Positions 20,814 to 31,629 of a stretch of 64,000 bases of DNA are shown here, piece after piece. The stretch is from Ruegeria arenilitoris (GTDB taxonomy: Bacteria > Pseudomonadota > Alphaproteobacteria > Rhodobacterales > Rhodobacteraceae). Each line of letters opens with the position of its first letter. Position 1 is the first letter of the stretch. The stretch covers positions 2,501-66,500 of the forward strand of contig NZ_WPZQ01000012.1 in NCBI RefSeq assembly GCF_013030265.1, read 5' to 3'. The notes below the pieces were generated by a model. It made no database searches, had not been told where the DNA came from, and saw nothing but the letters and a program-made list of their open reading frames with translations. The position numbers and the translations under genes were made by a program.

Positions 20814-22850
20814 TCACTCAATTTGAATCGAAACCCGGTCGGACTGTCCCTTCGCATCAACAACAACCAGCGAAGCGAAACCGCGCCCGGGGTTGGGGAT
20901 CTCAAACTCTCGCTGGCGTTGTCCCGTCAGGATCGGCATCCCGTCGGCAAGGACTGAAAATGGACGCGAGCCACCGCGCAGTTTGATGGTAAGCGTGTCA
21001 CTATGTGTCTCTAATACTGCACCATCAGGGGGAAACAACACCTGTGGTGCGGTTGCATTATCAGCGAAAGCAGCCGAGCGCGGCCGGAATCTCTGCAGCG
21101 GAGCGGGCAATTCAGCGGCGCCCACAATCAAGGTCGAAGGGGGTGGGGGCGCGAGCGGCTCAAAATCCGGTTTAAGGCGTCCAAAAGCCTCGAACAACAA
21201 TGGCGCGGCCAGTTCACCACCAAAGGCTCCGGGCACCGGCGTGCCATCCGCCCGTCCCAGCCAGACACCGATGACATGCTGCCCGTCATACCCAATGGCC
21301 CAGGCATCCCGATGTCCGTAAGAGGTGCCGGTTTTGTAAGCCAGCACGCCGGGAGGAGCCCCGGGAGGCGGGTTGAGCCCCGACAGGATGTTCCCGATCT
21401 GCCAGGCGGCTGGTTCTGTCAGAATACGCTGGGTCTGTGATTGCTCGCTCAATTCCAGATGATGCAGAACGGGGCCTTCCCCTCCTGCCGCCATTGCTGT
21501 GTAGAGTTGAACGAGGTCTTGCAGGCTGAGACCAACGCCGCCCAGAGAAATGGCAAGGCCCGGTGTCCCGCCGGGCAGTTTTGGCGCGGTTTTGGCTTTC
21601 CGCAGAGCATCCATGACGCGGGCGGGACCCAACTCGTGTGTCAGGCGAATTACGGGGATATTCAGAGATAGCTGCAGCGCCTCGCGTATACGTATCTCAC
21701 CCCGGAACACACCGTCAAAATTGCGCGGGGCGTAGCGCCCGAACATGACCGGGCTGTCGCTGATCAGGGTCTCGGGATGCGCAAGCCCCTGATCGAAGGC
21801 AAGGCCGTATACCAGAGGTTTCAAGGTTGATCCCGGCGAACGCAGCGCTTGGGTCATGTCGACAAATCCCTGACGGGCATCCGCATACCCTGCCGATCCG
21901 ACCGAGGCGAGGATTTTACCGCTGTGAAGGTCCGCCACAATCAGCGCCCCTGAAACACGTGGCCCCGCACCTGCTGCCGTTCGTGCAACAAGCGGTTCCA
22001 ACTGAGCTTGCAGCGCTGCATCCAGCGTCAGGTCATGGGTCATCACCTCGGGGTTTTGCCGACGAACTCGATCTGTAAGGTGAGCTGCCAGTTGTGGAAA
22101 CGGACGCATTCTCTGGGGAACTGGCTCGGATGACGCCGCCTGCGCCTCAGATCGGTTCAGAACACCTTGTCTTTCCATGCGATGCAGAACCCGGTCACGC
22201 GATGCTCGGGCGGTTTCGGGTTTCCGATCTGGTCGGCGTGCCTCGGGTGATTGTGGCAGCGCCACCAGCAACGCAGCCTGTGCAGGTGTGAGGCGGACAG
22301 GATCTTTGCCGAACCAGGCGCGCGATCCCGCGCGAATCCCTTCGAGGTTGCCACCATAGGGGGCGTGGGTCAGATAGAGGGTCAGAATCTGCTCTTTGTT
22401 GAGACGCTGTTCCAACGCCAATGCGACTCTAATCTGGCGGATTTTGCCACGCCAGCGTCCGGTTGTGCCATCCTCGAGCAATCGTGCAACCTGCATGGTC
22501 AACGTTGATCCGCCCGAAACAGTACGACCGTTCAACAGCGCTTGCCCGGTCGCACGCAGCATGGCCAAAAGATCGACGCCTGAATGGATCCAGAACCTTT
22601 TGTCCTCGTACCGAACCAGCATATCGACAAAATCGCGATCCACTGATCCGGGGTGCAGGCGCCAGATGCCGTCCTCGACCGGAAAGGCCCGAAGCAGGTT
22701 GCCATTCCGGTCGCGCATCTCAACCGAGCTTTCTGCGAGGATCGGCGGCAATATGGTCGCGTTCACCCAGTCATTCAGCCGATCCCGGGTAAAAGCGGTC
22801 AAATAAAGCAACCCCGCGAGACACAGCAGTAATCTGGTTGCCTTAGGCAT
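20814..22850 (-). CDS. pbpC: penicillin-binding protein 1C
   Basis: 678-residue bifunctional class A PBP. N-terminal anchor, glycosyltransferase domain with YEDKRFWIHSGVD (Glu82) and GGSTLTMQVARLL (113-125), then a transpeptidase domain with SxxK at S341-K344, SxN at S395-N397 and KTG at 506-508, and the C-terminal BiPBP_C domain typical of PBP1C. It makes or remodels peptidoglycan at the inner membrane. It sits downstream of the alpha-2-macroglobulin gene, as in E. coli, but here a glycolipid-binding gene lies between and overlaps its start by 8 bp. Confidence 0.96.
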   Translation of the reverse strand: MPKATRLLLCLAGLLYLTAFTRDRLNDWVNATILPPILAESSVEMRDRNGNLLRAFPVEDGIWRLHPGSVDRDFVDMLVRYEDKRFWIHSGVDLLAMLRATGQALLNGRTVSGGSTLTMQVARLLEDGTTGRWRGKIRQIRVALALEQRLNKEQILTLYLTHAPYGGNLEGIRAGSRAWFGKDPVRLTPAQAALLVALPQSPEARRPDRKPETARASRDRVLHRMERQGVLNRSEAQAASSEPVPQRMRPFPQLAAHLTDRVRRQNPEVMTHDLTLDAALQAQLEPLVARTAAGAGPRVSGALIVADLHSGKILASVGSAGYADARQGFVDMTQALRSPGSTLKPLVYGLAFDQGLAHPETLISDSPVMFGRYAPRNFDGVFRGEIRIREALQLSLNIPVIRLTHELGPARVMDALRKAKTAPKLPGGTPGLAISLGGVGLSLQDLVQLYTAMAAGGEGPVLHHLELSEQSQTQRILTEPAAWQIGNILSGLNPPPGAPPGVLAYKTGTSYGHRDAWAIGYDGQHVIGVWLGRADGTPVPGAFGGELAAPLLFEAFGRLKPDFEPLAPPPPSTLIVGAAELPAPLQRFRPRSAAFADNATAPQVLFPPDGAVLETHSDTLTIKLRGGSRPFSVLADGMPILTGQRQREFEIPNPGRGFASLVVVDAKGQSDRVSIQIE

Positions 22851-23406
22851 CGACCCATCCTTCCCAGAGTTCGGGATAGTGGGTTACGAAGCCGGACGAA
22901 TGAACCTGCAGATCAGCTTCAAAATTCGTTGAAGAATACCGGACCAGTTCTTGCGAGAGGCAACTGTAAATCTGGTCTAGCTGCGCGATCGACGCGAGAT
23001 CAGGTTTCAGCCAGGCTGCCTTAACGGGTGCGCTCGCGGTATTCCTCAGACCCAGTCGGCGCAATGGCAAGAGGTTTGTGGCTGGCGTGAAACTCAGGTC
23101 AAGATCAATGCAGTCGGCGGTGTTTTCCTGCAGTTTATCATTCAGAAACCAGCCCTCGGCAGTTCGATGAAGACGCAAGGCGATATCGCGGCCACCAAAC
23201 TCACCCCCAACATCCGCAGACAGGCTATGCCAGTCAGGATCGCAGCGCACATCATAGGTCAGGCAATGATCGATGCTGCCATCGTGCCAGATTGCCTGAC
23301 CGACCAGAATCCAGCCACTGTCCAGCTGAGACAGGGTGCAGCGGTCCGTGCCCTGCTGATCCAGCCGCCGCCAATGGGCTGTGGCGATGGCTGCGCGGCC
23401 TGTCAT
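22843..23406 (-). CDS. putative glycolipid-binding protein (PF06475-like)
   Basis: 187 residues matching the putative glycolipid-binding family first described from Pseudomonas PA1994: the central CIDLDLSFTPATNLLPLRRL stretch and a C-terminal FEADLQVHSSGFVTHYPELW. No signal peptide is seen. Its ATG overlaps the alpha-2-macroglobulin stop (ATGA) and its end overlaps the pbpC start by 8 bp, so it is translated as part of one envelope operon. Lipid binding in this family is inferred from structure. The local context suggests an envelope-damage role. Confidence 0.85.
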   Translation of the reverse strand: MTGRAAIATAHWRRLDQQGTDRCTLSQLDSGWILVGQAIWHDGSIDHCLTYDVRCDPDWHSLSADVGGEFGGRDIALRLHRTAEGWFLNDKLQENTADCIDLDLSFTPATNLLPLRRLGLRNTASAPVKAAWLKPDLASIAQLDQIYSCLSQELVRYSSTNFEADLQVHSSGFVTHYPELWEGWVDA

Positions 23407-26400
23407 TTCACTGCGACCCGGCCTGTATCCGTCCGGGCACGGTTCTGGGGCCGATACATATCCTCAACCGATGCAGCGGGATGATGGAACTCACCCGGGG
23501 TGACCGCTCGCGCAACATAGGCCAATGTCACGGGTTGGCGGCCAAAGGCGTCAACAGCGGCAAGGAACCTGTCTGAACGGAACTCGGTATGCGTCGCCTC
23601 GGATAGGTTCAGCCAGTCCAGTGAACGCACATCGCCCGAGCGCAACAGGTTGGGGTTGTCGATCTCAATGCCTGCGGCCAGTGGATCATCAATCATCAGC
23701 CGTGCACCGCCATTTTCAAACGGTGTGACAGTCAGGACAGTGACAAACCGATCGCCGACAACAAACTCATCTGCATTCAGCGGCTCGCCTTCCATCGAGT
23801 AATATTGACGGTCGATGGCATAGCCCGTCCCGCCAGCTTCGGGCGCGATTTCGGGGATACCTGATACCGTCAGCGTGATGTCGGTTGTTTCACCATCTGC
23901 TGCGGTGATGTTCAGAACATCATCCGAACCGGTTTCAAGAACCTGAACGAACGGCCCATCAACGGTTGAACCGTTGACCCGCAGCCCGGATTGCTCGGGG
24001 GTTGAGATCAGTGCATGCGCGGCAAGCAGGGACCAAGCCGCCTCTTGCGTCGAACGGTAAGTCCGCCCGGCGCTGACCCGCTGGATCAGGGTATCCCGGT
24101 CGATGACCTCACTGCCGGCATCAACCGCGAGTGTCAGCAGACCCGCCGCATCCCGCAGGTTTGTGCCGTAGTCAGCCCGCCAAGTATATTGGTCTTGTAT
24201 CGGGCGCTGGGCCAGCATCTGTGCGGCCCGGCTGAACATCGCATCAGCCCGGGTCTGATCCCCGTACGAGGCCAGTGCCGATCCAAGCTGTGCAGCGGCC
24301 AGTGGGGTATCAAATGCGTCGCCCTTGACGTCCGCGTAATAGCGCAGATCGCCCATCGAGGCCGCACCTTCCCGCGCCAATACCATCAGCGCATAGGCGA
24401 TATCCTGACCGCCTTCATCGAAATCAGGGGCATAGTTGATGCGATTGCGTAGGTTATCCATTGCCTGTGCAAAGGCCCGGTCCGGAACCTCATGACCCTG
24501 CGCACGCGCGCGCGACAGGAAGTCGGTGACATAGGCATCCAGCCAAAAATCACCGCTTTCAGCCCGCCACAATCCGAACGCACCGTTCGAGGCCTGACGC
24601 GTCAGGACGCTGCGGATCGAGTCGTTGATGCGTTTGTCGACCTGAGGCCCATTACCCAGCCCTGAGGCCTGTGCGACAGAAGACAGATACAGCAGCGGCA
24701 GCGCCTTACTGGTGATCTGTTCGGTGCAGCCATAGGGATATCGGTTTAACTGATCCAGCAGGCCCGGAGTGTCGAATTTGGCCAGAGGACCGGCGGATAA
24801 TATGGCCCCGGCCGTACCTGGTCGAAACCCTTCGAACACATCTTGCGAGAACAGGAAGCTTTCCCCGGATCCAAGCGAAAACCGCCGTGTCAGAGCCACA
24901 ACTGGATCATTCGCGCGAACAGGCATCCGCAAGGTCTGCGACAAATCCCGACCATCCGGAGTGGTGATCGAAACGCTGATTTCAGGATCGCCAACCACGT
25001 TCGCGCGGATCGGCACCTCAAAAACGGCTTTGCCGCCGGCATCCAGTGTGAAGGTGCCGGGTGCAGTTCCAAGCTCAAGTCCGTTTGAAGCTGCCAGACC
25101 CAGCGCCATTTCACCGGCCGGACCATCCGCATGTATGATTTCCAGCAGCATCCGGCTTTGGTCGCCGGGGGCAAGGAAACGCGGCAGGCTTGCAGTGACA
25201 ACGACCGGGTCGCGAACAATCATCTCGGCCTCAGCCTGCCCCACCGCAGATTTGGACCAGGCAACCGCCATCAGCCGCACGGTACCATTGAAGGCTGGTA
25301 GCGGGATATCGATCAAGGCTTCACCGTTTTCGTTCACCTGAACCGGTCCGCTGAAAACTGCCATCAGATCCTGCGTCGGAGGAGGTGATTGGCGCCGCAT
25401 CCCGGCATCATTGTCACCACCCGATCGAATGGTTCCCATTGCGCCGTTCATGCCATCAATCAGGCGGCCGTATACGTCACGCAGTTCGACACCCAACCGG
25501 CGTTGTCCGAAATAGTATCCCTGCGGGTTAGGGCTCTTGAAACCGGTGAGGTTCAGGATGCCGACATCTACCGCTGCGACTGTCAGCCAGACAGGATCAC
25601 CTTTGGTGTAGTTTTCGACTTTGACGTGGGCTTCTTGCGTGTGTCGGGGCGCGCTGACCTCGGGCACGTCGATACTGACATTCAGCTTGCGAACTCCCGG
25701 ATCGATGGTGGCATGTGCCACGCCCATGGAGCGGGCTGGATTTTGCCCGGCGGTGACATCCATGGGGCGGATGACTGTCGCCGTGACGTAGGCACCAGTG
25801 CCCCAATCTTCGGTGATCTCCAGTGGGATTACGCTTTCACCCTCTGGGACGTCTATCATCTGGCGGTGAATCAGCCGGTTCGATAGAACCTCGATCTGTG
25901 CGATGCCTGCCATGCGCGGTACGATCCGCAATTGTGCCATTTCCCTCGGGCGATAGCTGTCGCGATCCAGCGACATTTCCAGCCTGTCTGGTGAGGTCGA
26001 AGCATCTGCGGCCTGGTACCAGCCCGCATAAAAATCGACAGCCGATTCTACATAAGTGCCATCCACGCGCTGTACGACCAATTCATATCGACCCCAGTCG
26101 ACCGGCTGGTTCAGCGTCAATGGCTCAGACGTGAAATCAACCTCACCCGTCGCCACGCGGGTACGTCGGGTGGTTGGTTCCCAATTCCAGTTTCCATAGA
26201 GCTGATACCATTGATAGCGTGTTTCGACCCGGTTCAGTGTCCAGCGCAGGCGCATTGGATTGGGTGAAAGATCAGGGGACAACCCGACGATCTGGAAGGA
26301 TGCCTCTGTGCCCTCAGTGATCACGTCATCAAACATGGGTTTGATGCCAATTACCGATTGGGGCGGCAGGACGGGTGCAGTGAGGCGACGTTCGACCGGG

Positions 26401-28832
26401 CGGCCTGATCCATCCGCCAATCGGGCAATAACCGTTGCCTCGATTGGTTTTCCTTCAGTCTCTAAATTGGGGATTTCAATCGGAATCGTGGCGAGGCCTG
26501 CAGCATCAGTACGCGCATCTCCGAAGTAACTGCTTTTGGTTGAAATCTCGGCATCATAGCGACCAAAACGGTATCCATCATAGCCGGGAACGGTTTCAGC
26601 AGGGCGCGCAATCACCTGTCCGTCGATGGTCAGGTCGGAACCCGGGGCGCCAAACAGATAATGGGCATCAATCTTCAGCGGCGGCGTGTCGCCCGGACGT
26701 AGGGGTGCATTTGGCAGGGTAAGTTCAAAGTCGATGCGTTCAGGCAGAAAATCTTCGACCAGAACGGTTTCACGCGCTAGCGCCTCACCCTTTGGGTCCG
26801 ACTTAATCTCGATCCGCCATGCACCGCGCGGCACATCCGCTGCGACGGGCAGCGCAAAGACATGCCCCCCAGCCACGCCGCCATCCGAAATGACGCGTCG
26901 ATATTCAACCCCGTCAGGTCGATGCAGGATCGCGGTCAGCGGCAGACCTTCAATCGCCTGTGCCGTACCATCGCGCGACAGGGCTGTGACATGGATTGTC
27001 TCGCCCGCGCGATAAGCGCCGCGATCGGTGGTCAGGAAAACATCCACCGGACCGGCGGGCGCACGGCCCTCGACGCCACGATCCGATAAATCAAAGGCGG
27101 GATCGGTCAGTGACAAGAAGCTGAAATCTGCATCACCATCCGTTGCCATGACCAACGCAGGCGCGCTCGCCCCGGTTCCCCGGGTCAGACCGGGATCAAA
27201 ACGCGCATACCCTTGGGCATCCGTTTGGGCGGTTGCGATCACTGCGTTGGCGTTGGACACAAGCGATACATCGATACCCTCACGTGGCTCTGCATTATGA
27301 AGCCCGCGAACGGCGACATGCAGACCATCGGTGCCAAGCGCTGTGCTGATTCCCAGATCGGACAGAACAAACCACTGGGTCGCCCCCGGATCATCATAAG
27401 GATCCGCCCCGGGAACCCGAGCAGTCAAAGCATATATGCCTGCCGGCTGCTCTGCGATTGCCTCGGCCATAGGCAGGCGGGCGGTCATGTCCTGGTTCAG
27501 CTCTGAAGCGACCTGCGCAGTACCAGTCCAGATCTCTTCGGCGATTTCGTCCGAGAACTCCTCTTCTTCCCATTGGCTAAGCGGACGGCCAAAGAAATCC
27601 TGTTGCACGGAACGCAGCAGATTGCGGTCGCTGACCCGGCGCAATGTCAGGTCCAATGTTGTGGTATTCACTGTCTCGATCGGCAAAGCGGCGTCTGCGG
27701 ATTTTGGCAGCAGATAGCTGCGACCCGGAAACCGGACCGACGGCGCACGATCGCGTACATAATGCGTCAGCTCCACATCGCGGTTCAGGGTTTCGCCGGA
27801 TGCAGAAGGCAGACCTTGTCGGAGGGTCATGCGGTAGCGCTTGCCGTGTTCAACGCCGTCAACACAGAGCTGAGACCCATCGGCTTGTACCACCAACCCG
27901 TCATCATTGCGTTGTACGAAGGGGTCGTAGTCAACGCCCGCTTTGATCAGTTTTTCTGAAAACTCGACACAGATGCGAGGTGCAGCAGCGTTGCTTTCGA
28001 CACTGCTGTCGACAACGCGGAATCCGTATTTCCCGATCGCATCGGTCAGCGCCGCCAGCACATCCTCGCGCGACTGGACTTGTTCAGCCAGTCTCAGGGC
28101 GGGGATCATATCCCGACCGCGTTCGCTTTCTTCAAGCGCATTTGCCATCACCATAAGCGCGGCGATCTGTGTTCCGGGGTTTTCGGCACGCAGGTACCCG
28201 TTGATCGACGCATTCAGCGCACGCTTCCTCATTTCTCGCTTTTCATTCCAGCCAGACGGTGAAATGGCCAATAGCAATCGGGCGTATTCGACCCAGAGAT
28301 CGGGCGCATCGCTAAGCGACACTGCAATACCGGTCCATTGCATTGCCTGCGTTGCATTGCTGGCATTTCTTGCAGCCCCCAGTACGGCATTCAGATCTTG
28401 TCCACCTGCGGTGTGAAGAAAACCCAGATCCCGGGATTGTTGGCGAGCGCTTTCAAGATCGGATGGGCGCAGAAACCCAAGGGCTTCGGCGCGCGTTCTC
28501 GCTAGTGTTAGGGTCTGTTCTGGCGTCGAGATCTTTTGGGCGGACAACGCGCCTTCGTAAGGTTCCTGACGGTTTACGCCGCTCTTGGGGAAACAGGCAT
28601 CTGAACGGGTATTGTAGGTAAATGCAGTACAGTTTGCGTTAGCCGAACAGGCCTGAATGCACGATTTCAAATCGGTATCGAACAGCGCATCCAGATCCGA
28701 GCCATAAAAGTCCGCATCCCGTGTGGTGATATAGCGAAATTCAGGCACCGAAGACTGGGCCTGAACCAGAGCGGTTTGCAGAAAAATTGAAAGAAAATAA
28801 ACAATTGAAGTCAAAACAAAGCGGCGCATCAC
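23403..28832 (-). CDS. bacterial alpha-2-macroglobulin (YfhM-like)
   Basis: 1,809-residue protease trap. Signal peptide ending near VQAQSS without a lipobox cysteine, then a PAN/Apple-like module with paired cysteines (CIQACSANANCTAFTYN, ACFPKSG) at about 58-100, then the MG domains, and the thioester motif PYGCTEQ with Cys1369, followed by the alpha-helical TED region (GAFGLWRAESGDFWLDAYV). The intact thioester predicts covalent trapping of attacking proteases in the periplasm. The first codon is GTG, with an ATG one codon later behind GGAGGTC. First gene of the operon with pbpC. Confidence 0.95.
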   Translation of the reverse strand: MMRRFVLTSIVYFLSIFLQTALVQAQSSVPEFRYITTRDADFYGSDLDALFDTDLKSCIQACSANANCTAFTYNTRSDACFPKSGVNRQEPYEGALSAQKISTPEQTLTLARTRAEALGFLRPSDLESARQQSRDLGFLHTAGGQDLNAVLGAARNASNATQAMQWTGIAVSLSDAPDLWVEYARLLLAISPSGWNEKREMRKRALNASINGYLRAENPGTQIAALMVMANALEESERGRDMIPALRLAEQVQSREDVLAALTDAIGKYGFRVVDSSVESNAAAPRICVEFSEKLIKAGVDYDPFVQRNDDGLVVQADGSQLCVDGVEHGKRYRMTLRQGLPSASGETLNRDVELTHYVRDRAPSVRFPGRSYLLPKSADAALPIETVNTTTLDLTLRRVSDRNLLRSVQQDFFGRPLSQWEEEEFSDEIAEEIWTGTAQVASELNQDMTARLPMAEAIAEQPAGIYALTARVPGADPYDDPGATQWFVLSDLGISTALGTDGLHVAVRGLHNAEPREGIDVSLVSNANAVIATAQTDAQGYARFDPGLTRGTGASAPALVMATDGDADFSFLSLTDPAFDLSDRGVEGRAPAGPVDVFLTTDRGAYRAGETIHVTALSRDGTAQAIEGLPLTAILHRPDGVEYRRVISDGGVAGGHVFALPVAADVPRGAWRIEIKSDPKGEALARETVLVEDFLPERIDFELTLPNAPLRPGDTPPLKIDAHYLFGAPGSDLTIDGQVIARPAETVPGYDGYRFGRYDAEISTKSSYFGDARTDAAGLATIPIEIPNLETEGKPIEATVIARLADGSGRPVERRLTAPVLPPQSVIGIKPMFDDVITEGTEASFQIVGLSPDLSPNPMRLRWTLNRVETRYQWYQLYGNWNWEPTTRRTRVATGEVDFTSEPLTLNQPVDWGRYELVVQRVDGTYVESAVDFYAGWYQAADASTSPDRLEMSLDRDSYRPREMAQLRIVPRMAGIAQIEVLSNRLIHRQMIDVPEGESVIPLEITEDWGTGAYVTATVIRPMDVTAGQNPARSMGVAHATIDPGVRKLNVSIDVPEVSAPRHTQEAHVKVENYTKGDPVWLTVAAVDVGILNLTGFKSPNPQGYYFGQRRLGVELRDVYGRLIDGMNGAMGTIRSGGDNDAGMRRQSPPPTQDLMAVFSGPVQVNENGEALIDIPLPAFNGTVRLMAVAWSKSAVGQAEAEMIVRDPVVVTASLPRFLAPGDQSRMLLEIIHADGPAGEMALGLAASNGLELGTAPGTFTLDAGGKAVFEVPIRANVVGDPEISVSITTPDGRDLSQTLRMPVRANDPVVALTRRFSLGSGESFLFSQDVFEGFRPGTAGAILSAGPLAKFDTPGLLDQLNRYPYGCTEQITSKALPLLYLSSVAQASGLGNGPQVDKRINDSIRSVLTRQASNGAFGLWRAESGDFWLDAYVTDFLSRARAQGHEVPDRAFAQAMDNLRNRINYAPDFDEGGQDIAYALMVLAREGAASMGDLRYYADVKGDAFDTPLAAAQLGSALASYGDQTRADAMFSRAAQMLAQRPIQDQYTWRADYGTNLRDAAGLLTLAVDAGSEVIDRDTLIQRVSAGRTYRSTQEAAWSLLAAHALISTPEQSGLRVNGSTVDGPFVQVLETGSDDVLNITAADGETTDITLTVSGIPEIAPEAGGTGYAIDRQYYSMEGEPLNADEFVVGDRFVTVLTVTPFENGGARLMIDDPLAAGIEIDNPNLLRSGDVRSLDWLNLSEATHTEFRSDRFLAAVDAFGRQPVTLAYVARAVTPGEFHHPAASVEDMYRPQNRARTDTGRVAVK

Positions 28833-28944
28833 GACCTCCTATTTGGCAAGATCGTCGCATGAGCGCCCTTTCCATTGCAACGGCTTAAACACTTTTTCAC
28901 GCTCTGCCGGAATGCTGTCTTCAGACTGACCCGGGATAAGACAG

Positions 28945-31158
28945 ATGAGTCTTGCAGACAAACTTGCAAAAGAACGGCGCGCCAGATTGGCGGCAGAGCG
29001 ATTGCTTGACCTCAAGCAGGCAGAATTGTCTGCAGCAAATCGCAAACTGGGCCGTCACGCCATGGCACTGACACGGCAAATAGGCGAAACGCAGGCCGAA
29101 GTGGCAACCGTTAGGGATGAAAACGAAAAGGTCAAATCCGACCTGACAGTTGCAAACGCCAAGATCGAAGTCGCCGAGCGCCGATTGTGGCATTCGATTC
29201 AGACCATACAGGACGGGTTTGCCTTTTTTGACGGCGATAGTCGGTTGATTAGCGCCAACACCGCGTATCTGAGCGTGTTCGAGGGGCTGGAAGAGGTCGC
29301 GCCTGGTATCTCCTATACTCGAATGCTTGAGCTTATGACGCGTGAGGGCATTGTTGATATCGGCTCGGAACCAGTTGAGGAATGGCAGGCCAGAATGCTG
29401 GCGCGCTGGGCGCGGACAAACCCGCCACCCATCGTTATTCAACTGTGGAACGGTCAATACATCAAGTTGATCGATCAGCGCGGGCAGGGCGGCGATGTAG
29501 TGAGTCTTGCCCTGAACATCACATCTTCGGTCCGGCATGAGGCCGAGTTGAACGCCGCGCGCGAACGGGCTGAGGCAGCCAACCGGGCAAAGTCAGCTTT
29601 TCTGGCCAACATGAGCCACGAAATCCGGACACCGATGAACGGGATCGTCGGGATGACAGAGTTGCTGACCGAAACACCTCTGGGTGAGGAGCAGCGCCTC
29701 TATGTCAACACGATCCGGAACTCGGGTGAGGCATTGCTGGTCATTATCAATGATGTTCTTGATTACTCCAAGATCGAAGCGGACAAGCTGACCCTGCATC
29801 CCGAACAGTTTGATCTGGAGCGTTGTATTCTTGAAGTGGCGATGCTGCTTCAGCCCAGCGTTCGGGACAAAGGGCTGACGCTGCTGGTCGATTACGATCT
29901 GTTTCTGCCCACTTTGTTTGTCGGCGATCCAGGCAGGGTTCGACAGATACTGACCAATCTGGTGGGCAATGCGGTCAAGTTCACCTCGCACGGGCATGTC
30001 CTGATCCGCGTGACCGGTGTTCCCAACGTTGAGGCGCAGACCTGCGACATTCACATCGCGATCGAAGATACCGGGATCGGCATTGAGGCTGAAAAGATCA
30101 GCCACATTTTTGGCGAGTTCAATCAGGTAGAAAATGAAAAGAACCGCGAATTCGAAGGCACCGGACTTGGTTTGGCCATCACCAAACGCCTGATCACGAT
30201 GATGGGCGGAACGGTCTGGGTCGAAAGTGATTTGGGTGAGGGATCATGTTTTGGTTTCCGGGTAACCTTGCCCACAGCCGAGGGGCCACAACCCGTACCG
30301 CCCGATCTGGCGGATCGTTTGAAACATGTCCTGGTGGTCGAAGATCTTGCCGCCAATCGGGCCATCCTCAGCAAGCAGCTGCGCAGGCTGGGATCCAGGG
30401 TGACGGTTTGTGAAACCGGGGCTGAGGCGCTTTCGTGTGTGGATGACACAGTCGACCTGCTTTTGTGCGACCATGATCTGCCTGATATGGATGGGCTGGA
30501 GCTTGCTGCAACCTTAAGCGATCGGGGCTGGGTCGACCTTCCTATTGTTGTGATGTCAGCCAATCCGGGCATGATACACGCCGATCCTGCGCATCGCCTG
30601 ATTGAAGGTGTGTTGCAAAAGCCCATTCCCCGGGCCGAGCTTTACACGCGCCTGATGGCTCTTGGGACATCGACATTTGAACCGACTGAACTCAGCATTC
30701 TAGAAACAGAGGTGACTTTGTCACCGCGCAGTTCAGAAGGGCAGAGAATGATGCGTGTGCTCGCGGCTGAGGACAACCGTACCAATCAGTTGATCCTCAA
30801 AAAGATGACCAAGGATCTGAACATCAACCTGCAATTCGTATCGAACGGGCTGGAAGCCGTTGATGCTTTCGGCGATTTTGACCCTGATCTGATTTTCATG
30901 GACATCTCGATGCCTGGAATGGATGGCAAGCAAGCGACGGGAGAAATTCGCCGGAGAGAGATCGGGACGGAGCGGCATGTGCCCATCGTTGCGCTAACGG
31001 CTCATGCGATGGCCGGCGATGATCAGGGCATTCTTGCTGCAGGTCTTGATCACTACCTTACCAAACCGCTGCATAAGAAGCTGATCTGTGACATGATCTC
31101 CAGCCATTGCCCGGCAGACGCCAGGCCCGTCCTTGTCGATCCTGTGGGGGATGAATAG
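28945..31158 (+). CDS. hybrid sensor histidine kinase with two receiver domains
   Basis: 737-residue soluble kinase: coiled coil at 1-80, PAS-like sensor at about 85-200 ([19 protein letters not shown]), HisKA with SHEIRTP (phospho-His225), HATPase with N, G1 and G2 boxes ([33 protein letters not shown]), then two receivers. The first has its acceptor near Asp509 in [13 protein letters not shown], the second has [13 protein letters not shown]. No transmembrane segment, so the signal is cytoplasmic. No cognate regulator gene is adjacent. Confidence 0.93.
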   Translation: MSLADKLAKERRARLAAERLLDLKQAELSAANRKLGRHAMALTRQIGETQAEVATVRDENEKVKSDLTVANAKIEVAERRLWHSIQTIQDGFAFFDGDSRLISANTAYLSVFEGLEEVAPGISYTRMLELMTREGIVDIGSEPVEEWQARMLARWARTNPPPIVIQLWNGQYIKLIDQRGQGGDVVSLALNITSSVRHEAELNAARERAEAANRAKSAFLANMSHEIRTPMNGIVGMTELLTETPLGEEQRLYVNTIRNSGEALLVIINDVLDYSKIEADKLTLHPEQFDLERCILEVAMLLQPSVRDKGLTLLVDYDLFLPTLFVGDPGRVRQILTNLVGNAVKFTSHGHVLIRVTGVPNVEAQTCDIHIAIEDTGIGIEAEKISHIFGEFNQVENEKNREFEGTGLGLAITKRLITMMGGTVWVESDLGEGSCFGFRVTLPTAEGPQPVPPDLADRLKHVLVVEDLAANRAILSKQLRRLGSRVTVCETGAEALSCVDDTVDLLLCDHDLPDMDGLELAATLSDRGWVDLPIVVMSANPGMIHADPAHRLIEGVLQKPIPRAELYTRLMALGTSTFEPTELSILETEVTLSPRSSEGQRMMRVLAAEDNRTNQLILKKMTKDLNINLQFVSNGLEAVDAFGDFDPDLIFMDISMPGMDGKQATGEIRRREIGTERHVPIVALTAHAMAGDDQGILAAGLDHYLTKPLHKKLICDMISSHCPADARPVLVDPVGDE

Positions 31159-31167
31159 GTTCACTGA

Positions 31168-31629
31168 ATGAGTGATGACCGAAGTTTCCGCCCCCGTGCA
31201 TTAGGTGAGATTGCAATACGTTGCGCCGACATGGGCGCGATGGTGAAATTCTACGAGCATGTGATCGGACTCGAGCGTCTGAGCGGAGATCACAACAGCG
31301 CCATCACCTTCTTTCGAATTGCCGAAGGGTTCGGTGGGCATACGCAAGTTCTGGCCCTCTTTCATCATACTGCAGCACCGCGACCGGGGCTGCATCCGAC
31401 CGGGGCGGATCGGCCGGTGACCGGAGGTGCATCTGCTCTGCATCACATCGCATTGTCGCTGCCGTTTCATGAGCAGGATGCGGTGATGCGCTGGTATGAC
31501 GAAATCGAGCAGCCTTATCGCGTAGAGGAATTCGGCTGGATCGGTTGGCGGGGAATATTTACCGAAGATCCCGAAGGCAACACAGTCGAACTGGTTGCCT
31601 ATGACCCGTCGATGCTGGATCAGGCCTGA
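31168..31629 (+). CDS. VOC family protein (glyoxalase-like)
   Basis: 153-residue single vicinal-oxygen-chelate module: IAIRCADMGAMVKFYEHVIGL at the start, ALHHIALSL in the middle with a metal-ligand histidine, and FTEDPEGNTVELVAY at the end with the ligand glutamate. Could be a dioxygenase, lyase or isomerase. It follows the kinase gene by 9 bp, suggesting co-transcription, and its end overlaps the convergent yaaA end by 10 bp. Confidence 0.85.
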   Translation: MSDDRSFRPRALGEIAIRCADMGAMVKFYEHVIGLERLSGDHNSAITFFRIAEGFGGHTQVLALFHHTAAPRPGLHPTGADRPVTGGASALHHIALSLPFHEQDAVMRWYDEIEQPYRVEEFGWIGWRGIFTEDPEGNTVELVAYDPSMLDQA

